A stretch of DNA of 64,000 nucleotides, taken from NCBI RefSeq assembly GCF_965363235.1, contig NC_134840.1, positions 97,848,416 through 97,912,415 of the forward strand. Reading direction: 5' to 3'. The stretch is from Mytilus galloprovincialis (taxonomy: Eukaryota > Mollusca > Bivalvia > Mytilida > Mytilidae). Within the stretch, counting starts at the first letter, position 1. Each line of letters opens with the position of its first letter. The position numbers and the translations under genes were made by a program. Positions 1 through 12,900 of the stretch are shown one piece after another. The notes under the pieces are model-generated. The model was not told the origin of the DNA and did no database searches. It was given only the letters and a program-made list of their open reading frames with translations.

Positions 1-961
1 TCTGAAATTTCGTAATACAAAACGTTGATTTCGAATTGTTTTGTGATTGCATTTTTCCATGTCGATATTGGTGATTGCAGACACGTGGTATTAGTCATGT
101 CACAAGTGTCAGCTTGGGATATTCGCATCCAAACACTTTTACAGTTATCACCCTGAGGGCAATTAACACCTAGCTATTTAATCTCTTAATTGCCTTTAGT
201 GTCCGACTTAAAGGGATTACAATTAAAGGTGATATAACTTTTATGATCATAATCGATAATAGATGAAAGTTCAAAATTGAGGACAAGTAAAATAGCATCT
301 TCAAAATAATTATAGCGTCGCGGGAATTATTATAGCATCACGGTGAAAAAATATAGCGTCGCGGTACCACGACGCTAAAACGGCCTGGGGAGAACACTGT
401 TCTCAATGAATTCTATATGAATAAAAAAATTGGTTGACTGATAGTTTTATGCTCTACTCTGGTATAGATTATAAACTAATGTTCAAGTTAATTGAATTCT
501 ATTCTTTAAAACACATCTACATGGAATGGTAACAATAAACCAAGAGAACAAGATAAACTAACATATAATACAAATACGGAATGCAATCATAATTACAAAT
601 AACCTAAAGACTGGTTAATGAGAGATAACTCTCTAAAAAGTATGTTATCTTTACCAAACCTCTTGACCATGGATACCAAACTGACATATAACAATAGTTC
701 TTGTTTAATTTCACTTTCAGCAATCACAACTATTGGCAATACATGGGTGGTCAGTAATTTTGGAAGAATCATAAGTTCCAGGAGAGACATTTTTGCCAGG
801 TTAATTTTTTTTAAATATGGTTTGGGTTAAAAACATAGTAAAGGTATTTGTTATTCCTATAAAACCAAATTACAAAGTAAATTCTGCTGTCAGTCAACTG
901 AACTTGACAAAATAAAAATGAGATTGAATTATTTTTATTTTACTTTGAAAGTTTTACTTAC
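1..961. other. DRC7 intron, left edge
   Basis: This is the intron after DRC7 exon 11, whose donor GTAAGT lies at 961-956 on the minus strand. No further DRC7 exon is recognisable here. A short open stretch at 593-790 on the minus strand has no family resemblance and lacks a convincing splice context. The only structure seen is the CpG motif array at 311-378. Confidence 0.6.
311..378. repeat. CpG motif array (TATAGCGTCGCGG)
   Basis: The motif TATAGCGTCGCGG occurs at about 311-323 and 352-364, with a variant (TATAGCATCACGG) at 331-343. It is followed by an inverted partial copy, CCACGACGCTA, at about 367-377. CpG-rich motifs stand out in this AT-rich DNA. It may be one end of a motif-array foldback element like those at 34318 and 41130, but no partner end is visible. 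Confidence 0.55.
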
Positions 962-3900
962 AACAATAGGTCTTTCATTTTTTGAAGATGAACCATCTTG
1001 AGGGCCAAACTTTTTGGGTCGTTTTCCAAAGTCAATATGTTTATAGTATAAAAAGTCATCTCTATCAGAATATTCCTCCATCATTTCTGCTGGTGTTTCT
1101 ACACGCTTGATCAAACCATCCACCCTTGCTTCATTATAAAATATCATTGTCCTCTCATTTTCTGGACCAGGAGCACTTGATTTGTATTGATGCTCTGTCA
1201 AGGAAAAAACATTTTAAAACTCGTTAATTTTATATCTAGATATTATTGGTAACTTATTGCAGTCAACTTTTATTGTTGGAGGAAGATTAGACAGAAAGAA
1301 CAACTGACCCTAGCCAGGAATTCAAGCTATCCTTCTGAATCAAGTTTGGAGTCAAGCACATCTTGACATGAGCTGGGTTTAAGCTCGCAACCTCAATACT
1401 AGTGAAACAGTAAAAGAACTACTTGGACTGGTCAGTTGCAGAGGCCTCAAATTATTTTAAGCAATATTTACACAACTTGCTAGAAACTAGTCAAACTCAA
1501 AGATAAAATCCATTTACCTAAAAACAATAATCTTCAATGAATAGAATAATTTCAATTTGCTATGTCAGTGATGAGGTTCCTGACTTAAGGGCATACGATA
1601 CAGTTTTGATCCTGTATTTACAAGTTCGTGAAAATTTGCATGTAGGCTATTTTTTACCTGATTAAATCAAATATGTAATAAAAAATATACCTTCATGTGC
1701 TACTTTTTGAGTAAAATGAGGTCGAAATTTTGTATATTTGCTCAAAATTCAGATTTGTGGCCGTAATTTCTTTTTCGAAAGAAAGACATAACTTTTTTGT
1801 TATAAAAGATAAACACAAATTGTTTTTTGGTTAAATAAACGGTAATTTCTGTATTTTATAAGTATCCTAAAAAATTATGCATTTTTTATTCAGAAATAAC
1901 TCATATTTATCAAATGTTCATGAATTGAGGAAAGTACGTCATTTTTTGCTGCATGTTTATCAAAATTAAAAAAAATCCTCTATTTACAGTTTTATAAAAT
2001 TTGGGTCACATAATCTCCCTGCAAAATGAAACAAATTGCTGTTTTGAAAAATAGAGGTCCATGAACTCGTTTTCAAATTAAATCAGTTTGAATGATAAAA
2101 ATCAGTCGAAAAATGCATCTTTTCCCGATGTGTCACAGTTTGACGTCGCGAAAATAACATTTTACGTTAGCAACGTCATTACCTCCCCTGTAACTGTATC
2201 GTATGCCCTTAACATTTCATTCCTTAAGGTGGTACCTAACACTACAGGGAGATAACTCTGTAATATCAGCTAAACGTTTTAATTACGTTGCGTTGTGAAG
2301 GCAATATAAAGCTTCTCAATGATCAAAATTAGTGTTTGTCAAACTGCTATATAACCAGTGTAATTTTTCTGACAAAACGCTTGGTTCAATTTTTTTCAAT
2401 TTTTTATATTTTTGTTAAAGGGTCAAAGTAAATACTTTGTAAAAATTTTATGAAAATTAAACGAGCCAAATTAATTTTAGTGAAAGTGTTGGGTACCACC
2501 TTAATACAACAACAGTCAATCTAACATGTTACAATAACAAAAAAAAATGTAAATGTGACATGGGAAATAACTCTACCACTTCACAAAATCAAATGTAATG
2601 TGTTATTTTTTCAGGGGAAATAATTCTATTCCCGTCCCATAAAATGTGATCTTACAAGACCTTGATATTTTAATTTAAAAATTTAATGTCTGACAAAAGG
2701 ACCCTTTAGCATCAAAGGAAAAGCATTCAAATCCATCCAGGGGAGATAATATTATAACACAATGAGATATGCCAAAAATCACAAATGTTACAAGGGAGTA
2801 ATGAATGACGTCACTTGTTTAAAATTATATTTTTTGTGAGTTCAACATGTGAAATGTAAGAAAAAAAAGAGTATTTCAACTAATTTTAATCACTGATGAT
2901 TGTTATTTTTCAAAATAGATAAATAAACAACAAAAATGATGATCTTCTTTCAAAATCCAGAAAACTCAATGAAAATGACTTAATTTGCCAGAATTTTACA
3001 CACATGTACATGCATACATAAATAAACTATTCCAAATGCTCTTTACAAAAGTCTGGTTGTGTTTATCATTTGAAACAAAAAACTCCAAAGGTTTGAAATG
3101 TCCAAGAAACAAACATTTTGAGTAAATGTCTAAAATTTTAATCCAATAGATATCTTAAGGATGTTTGCTCCTCTACTTTTTGAATTTTTGCCAGATTTTC
3201 GGAATCCTCTGGTTTTATCCATGTATTACCATTAAAAAAAAATTGCCCACTAACCCCTACTTTTCTTTTCATATTTTTATTACATATTATTTAAAAAGCC
3301 ATATTTGAAAATCTCATGAAATCCTTGTTATTTTTTCATAATTTTTTAAACAAAAAAGGTGTCAATGTTAAGTAAAAGAAAACTCTAGAGAAAATTATTT
3401 TCAACAGCTTATATCTCGAAAACAAGCACACGGACCCTCCATTTTTTTCTGCTTTTTAAGTTTCTTTATTTATATACTTTCAATTTATAACAATCTTTTA
3501 AAAAGTTTGTTATTTTTAAACAGAGTAGCGAACATCCTTAAATATTTATTTTATATTACGAATCGACTAGGTGAACAATAGCTTGTATGCAAATGATTGT
3601 AAAAATAATTATTGAGAGATCAAAACTGTATTGAACACCCCAGAAAAGCATGGTGATATCCTATGAAAGGGAGATAACTATTAAATACCTTTGAGACAAT
3701 GAGATCTTCCAGGATCAAAGTGTTCTGTTACCCATCCAGATCTGTGGTTACTGACTCGCTGTAGGAGTTTATCAATACGGTGAGCAAAATATTCCTTTAC
3801 TGTTACCAAATCTGTCACTGCAAGAAATATAATTTCATTATAAAAGTTGTATTACAATTCAAGTAAAAATAGAATAGTTTATGGAATGTTAAAGTTTTGA

Positions 3901-6900
3901 CAATAGTTTATCTTAGATGAGATAGTGGTGCACTGTTTATTCCTTTTAAAACCCTGCTGCCAAAAGATGAAATTAGTCTGAACATTCAAATCTAAATTTT
4001 GCATTAATTAATTTCAATTATAGGCTTATAAATGAAAAAAAAACAACAATTGTTTTCATCTTTAAAACAGTTTTCTTCGGAGAACTAATCATTTGGAGGA
4101 AAAAATACTTTACAGAGAAAAAAATTATATCACCCTATTTGTACCAAAGTGTATCTAATTTCAGACTGATTTTATTTTCAAAGGAAGACTACTGTATAAA
4201 GTAAGGTCATGAATCTACAGACTTACACTCCCTGTTTTCGTAAATTGACAACTTCGATATCAGTCCATCTTTCATCAGGTAATGTGCAAACTTCTCTAGC
4301 TTGGCTCTCTTGTACAACTTGACCTTCTTCCCATGTGGACATCTCATCTGGAAATCTGCAAATAATTAATAATACAAATATAATATTCAAATCAATCATC
4401 AAAAAATTAAATCAATAAAACAAATAATCCAATATTTAAAATTCGATGTTTCACTTTACTTTGCAAGATTTAATTGTTATTCCTATAAAATCTGAAAACC
4501 CCTAATAAAAGGTCATATTTGGATGACCTGTAATGCAAATTTTGTTTTTACCTTTAAAGTCATATGAAACGAGTGATTAGTGAAAGATAATGTTTATCCA
4601 ATTCTCGAACCAATGCATGTCTATATCATAAACGTAGTCTTCTGTACACGATTTTATCACATTTTACACATCCAAATTGTATAATCCTAAACAAAAATTC
4701 TCTCAGTCTATTATGATGTGAAAATATGTCAGTTTATTAATTTTGAAGCCCTAGTTTACCAATTGTCAGCTTAGTAAACAATCAACAAAAAAGCATTGAT
4801 ATTGAGCACATTTTCAACTTGTACATTAAGATATATTTCAATGACAGATCCATGCGTGTTCACTCACAGCAATCACCAGATTTTTACAAGACAGGTCATT
4901 CTTATTTCACAGCATACAAGAAACATAAGGTGTTCTATGATTACCTTTAAGAGAGAGTTTAATTATTTCCACCCAAGATGGCGGCATATCTAGATGCTCT
5001 AATTTTTTGGCATCATTTTCTTCATCCTCATCTTCGTCCTGGGCAAATTAAAAATAATAAACGTGAGAAACTGTCATATTAATCAAAGGCATTGAGATAC
5101 AAAGAACTGACAAATGGAATTTGATCCAATGAAGTTAAAATTACATCTAATTCAGAAGTAAGAATATCAATAATGGTGTGGTAAAGGTGAAGAGTTAATG
5201 GTGATAGGTTATTATTAAATTAGAAAATCTGTTTTTTTAGTTGAGAACTCATTCTCCTAATCATAATTTTAAATAATTTTTTTGGAATACCTCATCTTTT
5301 CTTTACTAATGTTTTAATTTTTTAATATAATTCTAAAGATTTTTTTGAAATAAGAATAACTGATAATAAATTATAACGAACAAATATTGAAAATCAATTA
5401 AATCAACAATTCCTGTTTTATTTTTTAAATAAACTTAACCTAATGTATAAGAATTATGCATGTTATCATCTGTGACTATTGTCACAAAAAAAATTACAAA
5501 AAAAAATATCATATATTTTCCTGAATAACTTACAATCAATCTAAGTCATTGAAATTTTTTATAAAAAGAGTTCTTCAGTTAAAATATCTCAAAGTATTAC
5601 CTAACATGCATGACTTAGAAGCAGAAACTTCACAAAACAAGACTGTGTTACTGACTTTTTGACATAATTACTTTCTAACAAAGAAGCATGCATTTTTGTT
5701 ATTTCAACTTTCAAATAGCATGCTCGTATTATTTTAATTTTTTCTCTCAAAAAATTTCAGTTATTATCTAAAAATCATGCATTTTTGTTATTCCAACTTT
5801 GAGAGAGCATGCTCGTATTATTCATTTTTATTTTTTCTCTCAAAAATTTCAATTATTATCTTAAAAGGTACTGTCATGCAGAGCAAAATTGAATCTCTTG
5901 AGAATACATATCTCTACACCTCGTTAAAAAAGCCTTGTTTATACCCATAGAAAAATATTTAAGCTATATAATACACTGAGGGAATTATTTTTTGTCACTG
6001 GTACATATTACGATTTATTAAGGATCATATTGGTTGATCATATGCAGATTATAGAATTACGTGTTAAAAATCACTCTTGTTGAAAAATCACACCATCCAA
6101 AACCATATTAGTGAAACATGAATAATATTGTGACTCCTGAATGAAAAAAAATCATTGAATAAATGATAACAATTTACACAGCAAACACAAAAATCAATTA
6201 AATCACTAAAATAAAACATTTCAAATGGATTCCATTTCCAACAAATTAAAACAGCAAAAATTCTGATTGTCCAATGAAATAACAGTCAAATTTTTGCCTT
6301 CTCTCTGTCGATGTCATTTGCAGGTTTCTATTTAACTCCACATCTGTTTACAGTACACCAAGTATCTTATAGACATCTAAATGTAAACGATGAAGCTATC
6401 TGCCCAAAATTTACGAATGTAAACAATGAGTTATCTCCCCATGTTACATGAATGGAACAGCTTGTCCTTTTTGAGACCAAACATCACTTTAAACAAGAAC
6501 ACAGCAAGCTTACCATCACTTAAATTACTAACCTGATTAAATTATAAATAAACATATTACTTTCAATTGTTTTCTTCACAGTGTTTTCAAAATGCATAAA
6601 ATACATATTTGAATTATTTGATCAGAAGAAGTGAAAAGTAAGAGTATTCTGTATAGGTTTGACATAAACAGTCCTGATCTTACAATCCCACGGTTGAATC
6701 CAAAATATTATCAACCAGAACATCTTATAATAATCTCCTACTGACAGTATTTTGTGTTTGCTGCTGCACTTAAAAAATGAAATTACTTACAATATTGAAA
6801 AACATGTTAAAATAAGTCATATAAATTTAGATTATCGATCAAAAAAGAATTATGGTAATAATATGAATTCATAGTCACAATATAATAAAATGCACGATAC

Positions 6901-9900
6901 ATATATTGAAGCACACATCCCACATAAACTTTAACCTCATTGATAGTGAATTGTGTGCTTTCCCGAGTTACAGATTTATTTGTCATATTTGTGGATGATG
7001 CAACCCTATAACTCATTGCAGTTTTGGCCCTCTGAAAAATAAGTCATGCACCGATGAATGTGACCATGCTATAATTAGTCATGCAGAACTTACTCCTATA
7101 ACACCATCTGACTAACAAAAACATCATGCTATGAATAATTTGTCATCCTAAATCTTTAAGTTAAGAAAAAGTAAAAATCAGTCAATTGTAACATTTGTAA
7201 CTAATTTCTTGCAACTAAATGTAGTCAAGTGAACTCATAAATATTGGAATTAAAGCATAAACCTTTCAAAAGTTAACTAAACATTTTTGGAACTGGTCAA
7301 TTTATTGTTGTAATTATAAGCCTTAGAAATAAAATTGCTTAAGTGAGACAACTTAGTCTGGATAATTTAACCCCAGATTTAATGAATCTTTGCTTGGAGA
7401 AGCATGGTAGCAACATGCAGCCAAATTTTAACAAATCTCTCAGGTCAAGTGTTTTTTTTTTATCCATTTTACAAACATCTAAGTGTTTTATTTTCTGTAA
7501 TTGACCATGACACAAGTACAGACATTATTGCTGGAAAAAACCAAAGCACTTTTCAAAGTGATTGTTTATTGTCAATAATTCAAGCGTCAAATATTTCAAA
7601 ATAGCATTAAGGTACACTTAAACAACTGACCATTTGTAAAAATATTGGTTAACATTGAATTAATTTATGAAATAAAAATATAAAGTGAAAAATCTCACTT
7701 TTGAGAGAATTAAAAAAAAACACTATCTTTTCTCACAAATTTGAGAATCGAAAAATACTCACTATTTGTGAAAGACTATTTTTCTAAAGGTTTCAATATT
7801 TTGATCAAAATAAATTATGCTGTATTTGTATGATTTTGTTTCTGAATAAAAACTAGCTTCTTAACTGAGATATTATATATAATTTAATAAACCTTCAATT
7901 TCAATTCTGAAAAAATCAAAAGACCATAATTTCACAAATTTTATAATTTATTTTTAATTGCGATTATACAAATAAAAAAAAAAAACTAGTTTAATACTGT
8001 AGTCATGACCTGGCTGTATATTTCCAAAATTTTGCAATAAACATTACATTTTCCTTGACTGCAATTTTTACAATATTTTCAATATTAAGACCTTTGTTAA
8101 ATATTAAGGTTTTCATAAAATTAAGTTCACTAATAAAAATAAATCAAGAATTTGTCAATGGGACACAGATTCCCCCAGCTAGTAAATTTACAGGAAATTC
8201 TGCAATTTTTCAGTTAACAAAGGGACAAAATCAATGCTATCTAAATTTGAAATTGATCTGTGTTTGGTGGTAACAAGCATAATAACATTTGGTTGTGGCA
8301 AATTAAAATCAATGTGCAGAAACAGCAAATTTAACATTTTTTTCAAATTAGAAAGGAACATAATTTAAGAATAGTGATAGTGATGCCACCATAATTCAAA
8401 CTTGATCTGTGTTTGGTGGTAATAAGCATAATTCATTCCCTGGGTCAAAAATCCATTTTGTTGTTGTTAATATTCGATTAAAATTTTTTATCTAAATAAT
8501 TCTTTTGACAACTCTAATAATACCTCTTCATCCTCAAAGTCTTCAAATCCATCTTCTCCTGGTATCTTTAATGGTTTGTCAATGGAGGGAAACATATATT
8601 CCCACTTTGTGCAGTCTCCCAGGTCATAGGTTAAACCCTAAATAAAAAAAAATAATAGAAATTAATGCAACTGAAGGTATATGCATTAGATTTCATACAT
8701 AAAATGAACAAACTTGTAATTTCAGAAATTATTGTGAGATTTAATTATTGTGATTTAGTAAAAACTTACAAAACTCAAGATTTATATTGAGTTGAATGTC
8801 TCTCTGGTATCTTCTGTCACTGTTTTTAAATTACCTTTACTCCCTCAGAGCAATCCTGCATGTTGACCCAATAGTTAACATGATTCCAGACTGACTCTAT
8901 ACCAAGGTAGTTAGGACTATTGACAGGATGTGAAAGTCCTGTAAATGGCTCAATGAAGAAACTCTCTGGTACTTCTCGCTTTCCAGATAAGACTAAAACC
9001 CAGGAGTGAATTCTTAAACCATACAGTGGATCTGGTGGTGGCTTCTCTAACTCCTGAAATCATAAAATAATGTATTAATGAAGAACATAACAGAGAACTT
9101 CCTTTGAATACTTCAAATTATTCCATATTGATAAAACTTTAGTAAGTTTTTCTATATGAATGGGATTTTTAATAAATATGTTTATTCTATATTGGAATTA
9201 TTTTAGTAGGTTTCTCTATATGAATTGGATTTTGAATAAAAAAGCATATTCACCTGAGAAAGTGTTATTCACCGTGCTAAACGTCACGCGCTTTTACATG
9301 CAACGTTATGGTAAAATGTTTCGTGTAAAATTTGTTTTGGTATATGTTTTTCATTAAATACATTTTCTTTTCTCGGAATATGGAATAAAACAATTACTGT
9401 CTTTTGTTTCGGTAAATATGGGGTTTTATTGACTCTTGAAAAACTGATATTCACTTCGGCCGTCGGCCTCAGTGAATATCATTTTTTCATAAGTCAATAA
9501 AACCGCATATTTACCTCATCAAAAGACAGTGATTGTATAATATTCATCTGTGGAAAAAGTATATTCACCGCGCAAAACGACTCTTGATTTTAAGTGATTT
9601 TGGTAAAAAAACATTTGATGTACAAATTGATTTTGGTAAATAATTTCAAATTCATACATTTCTCTTGGAATATAGAATAAAACAATTACTGTCTTTTGTT
9701 TCGGTAAATATGTGGTTTAATTGACTTTTGGCCTCAGTGAATCTCAGTGTTTCAAAAGTCAATAAAACTACATATTTACCTCATCAAAAGACAGTAATTG
9801 TATAATATCCTTTTATTGAATGGAAATTTGGAGTTTCTAAAATTTTGATAAGTTTAACTTTTAATGTAGATATATATCACTTTGGAGTTATTTTACTTTT

Positions 9901-12900
9901 TTTAAAATGCTTGAATATTAGGTTGTGCAGCTATAAGACAGTTAAATTATTCTTATTTGTTAGCATAGCCATGCATCTTTTATTAGCTAATGTTAATATA
10001 GAAACACTGACTAGTCTTTTGTTACCTTTCCCAAAATTTATTAAACTGTCAATAAAACAACTTTACAAAATATTAAGATATTTACAGCAATTTTGTCTTC
10101 TTCCTCTTTTCTCCTTTTCTCTTCCTCTGCTTCTTTTTCAGCTTTTTCTTTGGCCGCCTGCTTCAGTTCAAATTTACTCCTCAAATCACGAGGAGGTTTT
10201 ACTGTATATTTCTTTATTTCTTTTTTCTTCTCTTCTTCTTTTTTCTATTAATCCAAATAAATATTAAATCGAAAGTTTAAATTGTTGTTTCACTGGTTTT
10301 GGTAAATTTATAATGATGTGTATGACATAATTGAATGTTGCTTTATAGGAAACGTATTATACTCAAAAAATACATGCACATTTATATTGTAAAGGTTAAA
10401 ACTGTTGATAATTTCAGCATCTTAATTTTCCTTGTGAGTGTTGAATTCTCGCGTTAATGATGCATTTTTAATGCAAATCAATATTGTGTCTATCTGTAAA
10501 CCCTTTCAAGAATGATCATGACACATATTTTATATGATTGTGAATTAAAAAAAAAACCAGCAAACAGAAGTTTCCTTGTTAACAGTACAAAATTTTTGAC
10601 AAAATAACACAAATGACGAATCTACAAGAACAAAGTTCTGCATTTTAACAATAAGTTACATTTTCTAAAGGTGTAAATAATATTAAGACAGTCTGTTCTG
10701 CTCGAAGTTTAAAAAAACAGAATATTGTAATTTTTCAATTAAGTGGTATTGCATTTTATATTTATATTAATTTTATATATATTCATTTATATATATTCAT
10801 TTTTTATATATTCATTTTATATACCGGTATACATTCAATGTTTTACCAAAGATGTTGTTGATTCTGTTGCTGGACTAGGATTTCATCTTATAGTGAAATT
10901 TTCATAGCAATAGACCAACTTTCATAACAACAAAAGTTAGACTTTCATAAAAAAAAATATATGAATAAAAAGAAATGAAATGTCTTACCTCTTCTTTCTT
11001 CTTCATCAGTGGACAGATCTCCCTCGATTCGTCTGCGAGACATGTCTCATGTGTAGCATACCCGCTGACAACGTAAGAATCGTAACCGGCTCCAGCTAGC
11101 AGGGAACACAGCAATGTACTATACTCAAAACAATTCCCTTTCTGACGTTTTAAAACAGATGGTGGCGATATCAACCTCTTTGGCTGGAAAAAAGACAAAG
11201 ATATCAATACAATACAATGGTATCACTACCATTTATTTTTTCAAATGAAACAAGAAATCAAATATAAAATGTTATGGCATCTCTATCCTGACTCTAGAAC
11301 CAAATAAGTCTTAATTTTGTTAGGACAGAAAATGTATTCTTTATGATTTATATTTATCAAGAGTACTGGTAAGTTTCTCTTTTATGCGATGTTATATCTT
11401 TACACAAGTTAATTATATTTTGAAGCTTAAACTAACAAAAAAGTAATCTATGGTTAAATCTTGACTTGATGTAATAAAAGTACAAAAAATAATACTATTA
11501 AATCAGAAACTCAACACATTTTTCATTGGATTGGTTCACATCAAATTGATCATAATGCACATTTTTCTTATTTGGATATTTAATAACATAAATTTGTCAA
11601 TAAATGACATGAGTCAAACTAATAAATTTCATATTTTGTATTTTTCACATTTTGCATTATGAAACCTCTGCATTTACTACTTTATTTAATAAATCAATGA
11701 GACAACCAAATAAAACATAAAAAAGTTTATTATTTTTTTTAAGATGCTTATCTAAACTACCATTTGACTGATGTAAATTGTTGTTGTAAATTATGACAAT
11801 TACCAATTCATATGGAGGCTCTAATGTCTCAAAATTCAGATAATCTGCAACAAATTCTGCACTCCCCTCCCAACCGTAAAATTCTTTAAATTCAATCTGT
11901 GTTGGTCTAATGGTTGTACATACAAATTTCTAAAATCACAAATAAAATATATATATACAATAAAATAATAATAATTTATTAAAGTGTCACATACTTGTCT
12001 ACAGATTTTTATACAGATTACATAATATATATTGCACAATAATAAAATAAGACTAATACCCAGCCTAATTAGGCTCATGAGACACATGTATGTATTAAAT
12101 GTAATTTACAAATAAAATAGAAATTTTAACATGAAGAAAGCAATACAGTTAAATAAACCCTTCTAATTAGTGCTCTCTTTTGCAGTGATCAATGGTGAAC
12201 TCATCATACATACAAGAAGAAAAAAATCAAATTCAGTGGTCATAAAATTAATAATTCAGGTTTTAGGAAATTCTTATACAAAAGTGATTTAATCTATTGA
12301 CCAAAATAATATTACATGTAATATAATACCAGTGTTTCTGTTTTATTCAGTTAACATGCTGAAAAATAGATTATGTAGGGAAATGAATTTATTTTTCAAG
12401 CATTTTTTAACTGGTTTAAACGGGGAAAACAATCTGATTTTAATAAGCTTTTGCAATAATAACAAAATAATCTAAGGATTAGAGTTGGTCGGGTTTATAG
12501 CAGAAAAACATGTATTTTTTAAGAGCCTCATTCATAATTGTATACCAATTACCTCTGTCCCACATTCATTGATTGGGTTGAGAAGAAGAGGTTTCCTGTC
12601 TCTGTATAAGTGTACATATTGTAGTCTAAAATTTTCTGCATATTGTAGCACCAAGTTTTCTTTTGGTAAATTGTCTTTATAGGAAGCAGGGAATTCTGCT
12701 GGATCAAATTCCTGGGCTGTTAGTCTGGGGAAAAAATCAGCATTAAATCAAATTCATTAGATGTGAAGACTGGTCTAATAACTAGATAAAGCATGCACTC
12801 AATGTAAGGATATATATGATTTATTTGTATGTTTATTGGTCTTTTGATATCCATTGTAGGATTAGTTTTATAAACTCTTTCTTTATTTGACACTTTTCTG

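Noticed and set aside
593-790. A further DRC7 exon
   Set aside because: The frame has no resemblance to the DRC7 family after exon 11 and no splice sites that fit the required phase 0.
9845-10267. 140-codon plus-strand frame rich in Leu and Phe
   Set aside because: Its second half is the antisense of DRC7 exon 5, whose Lys/Glu-rich coding gives Leu/Phe/Ser on the other strand.
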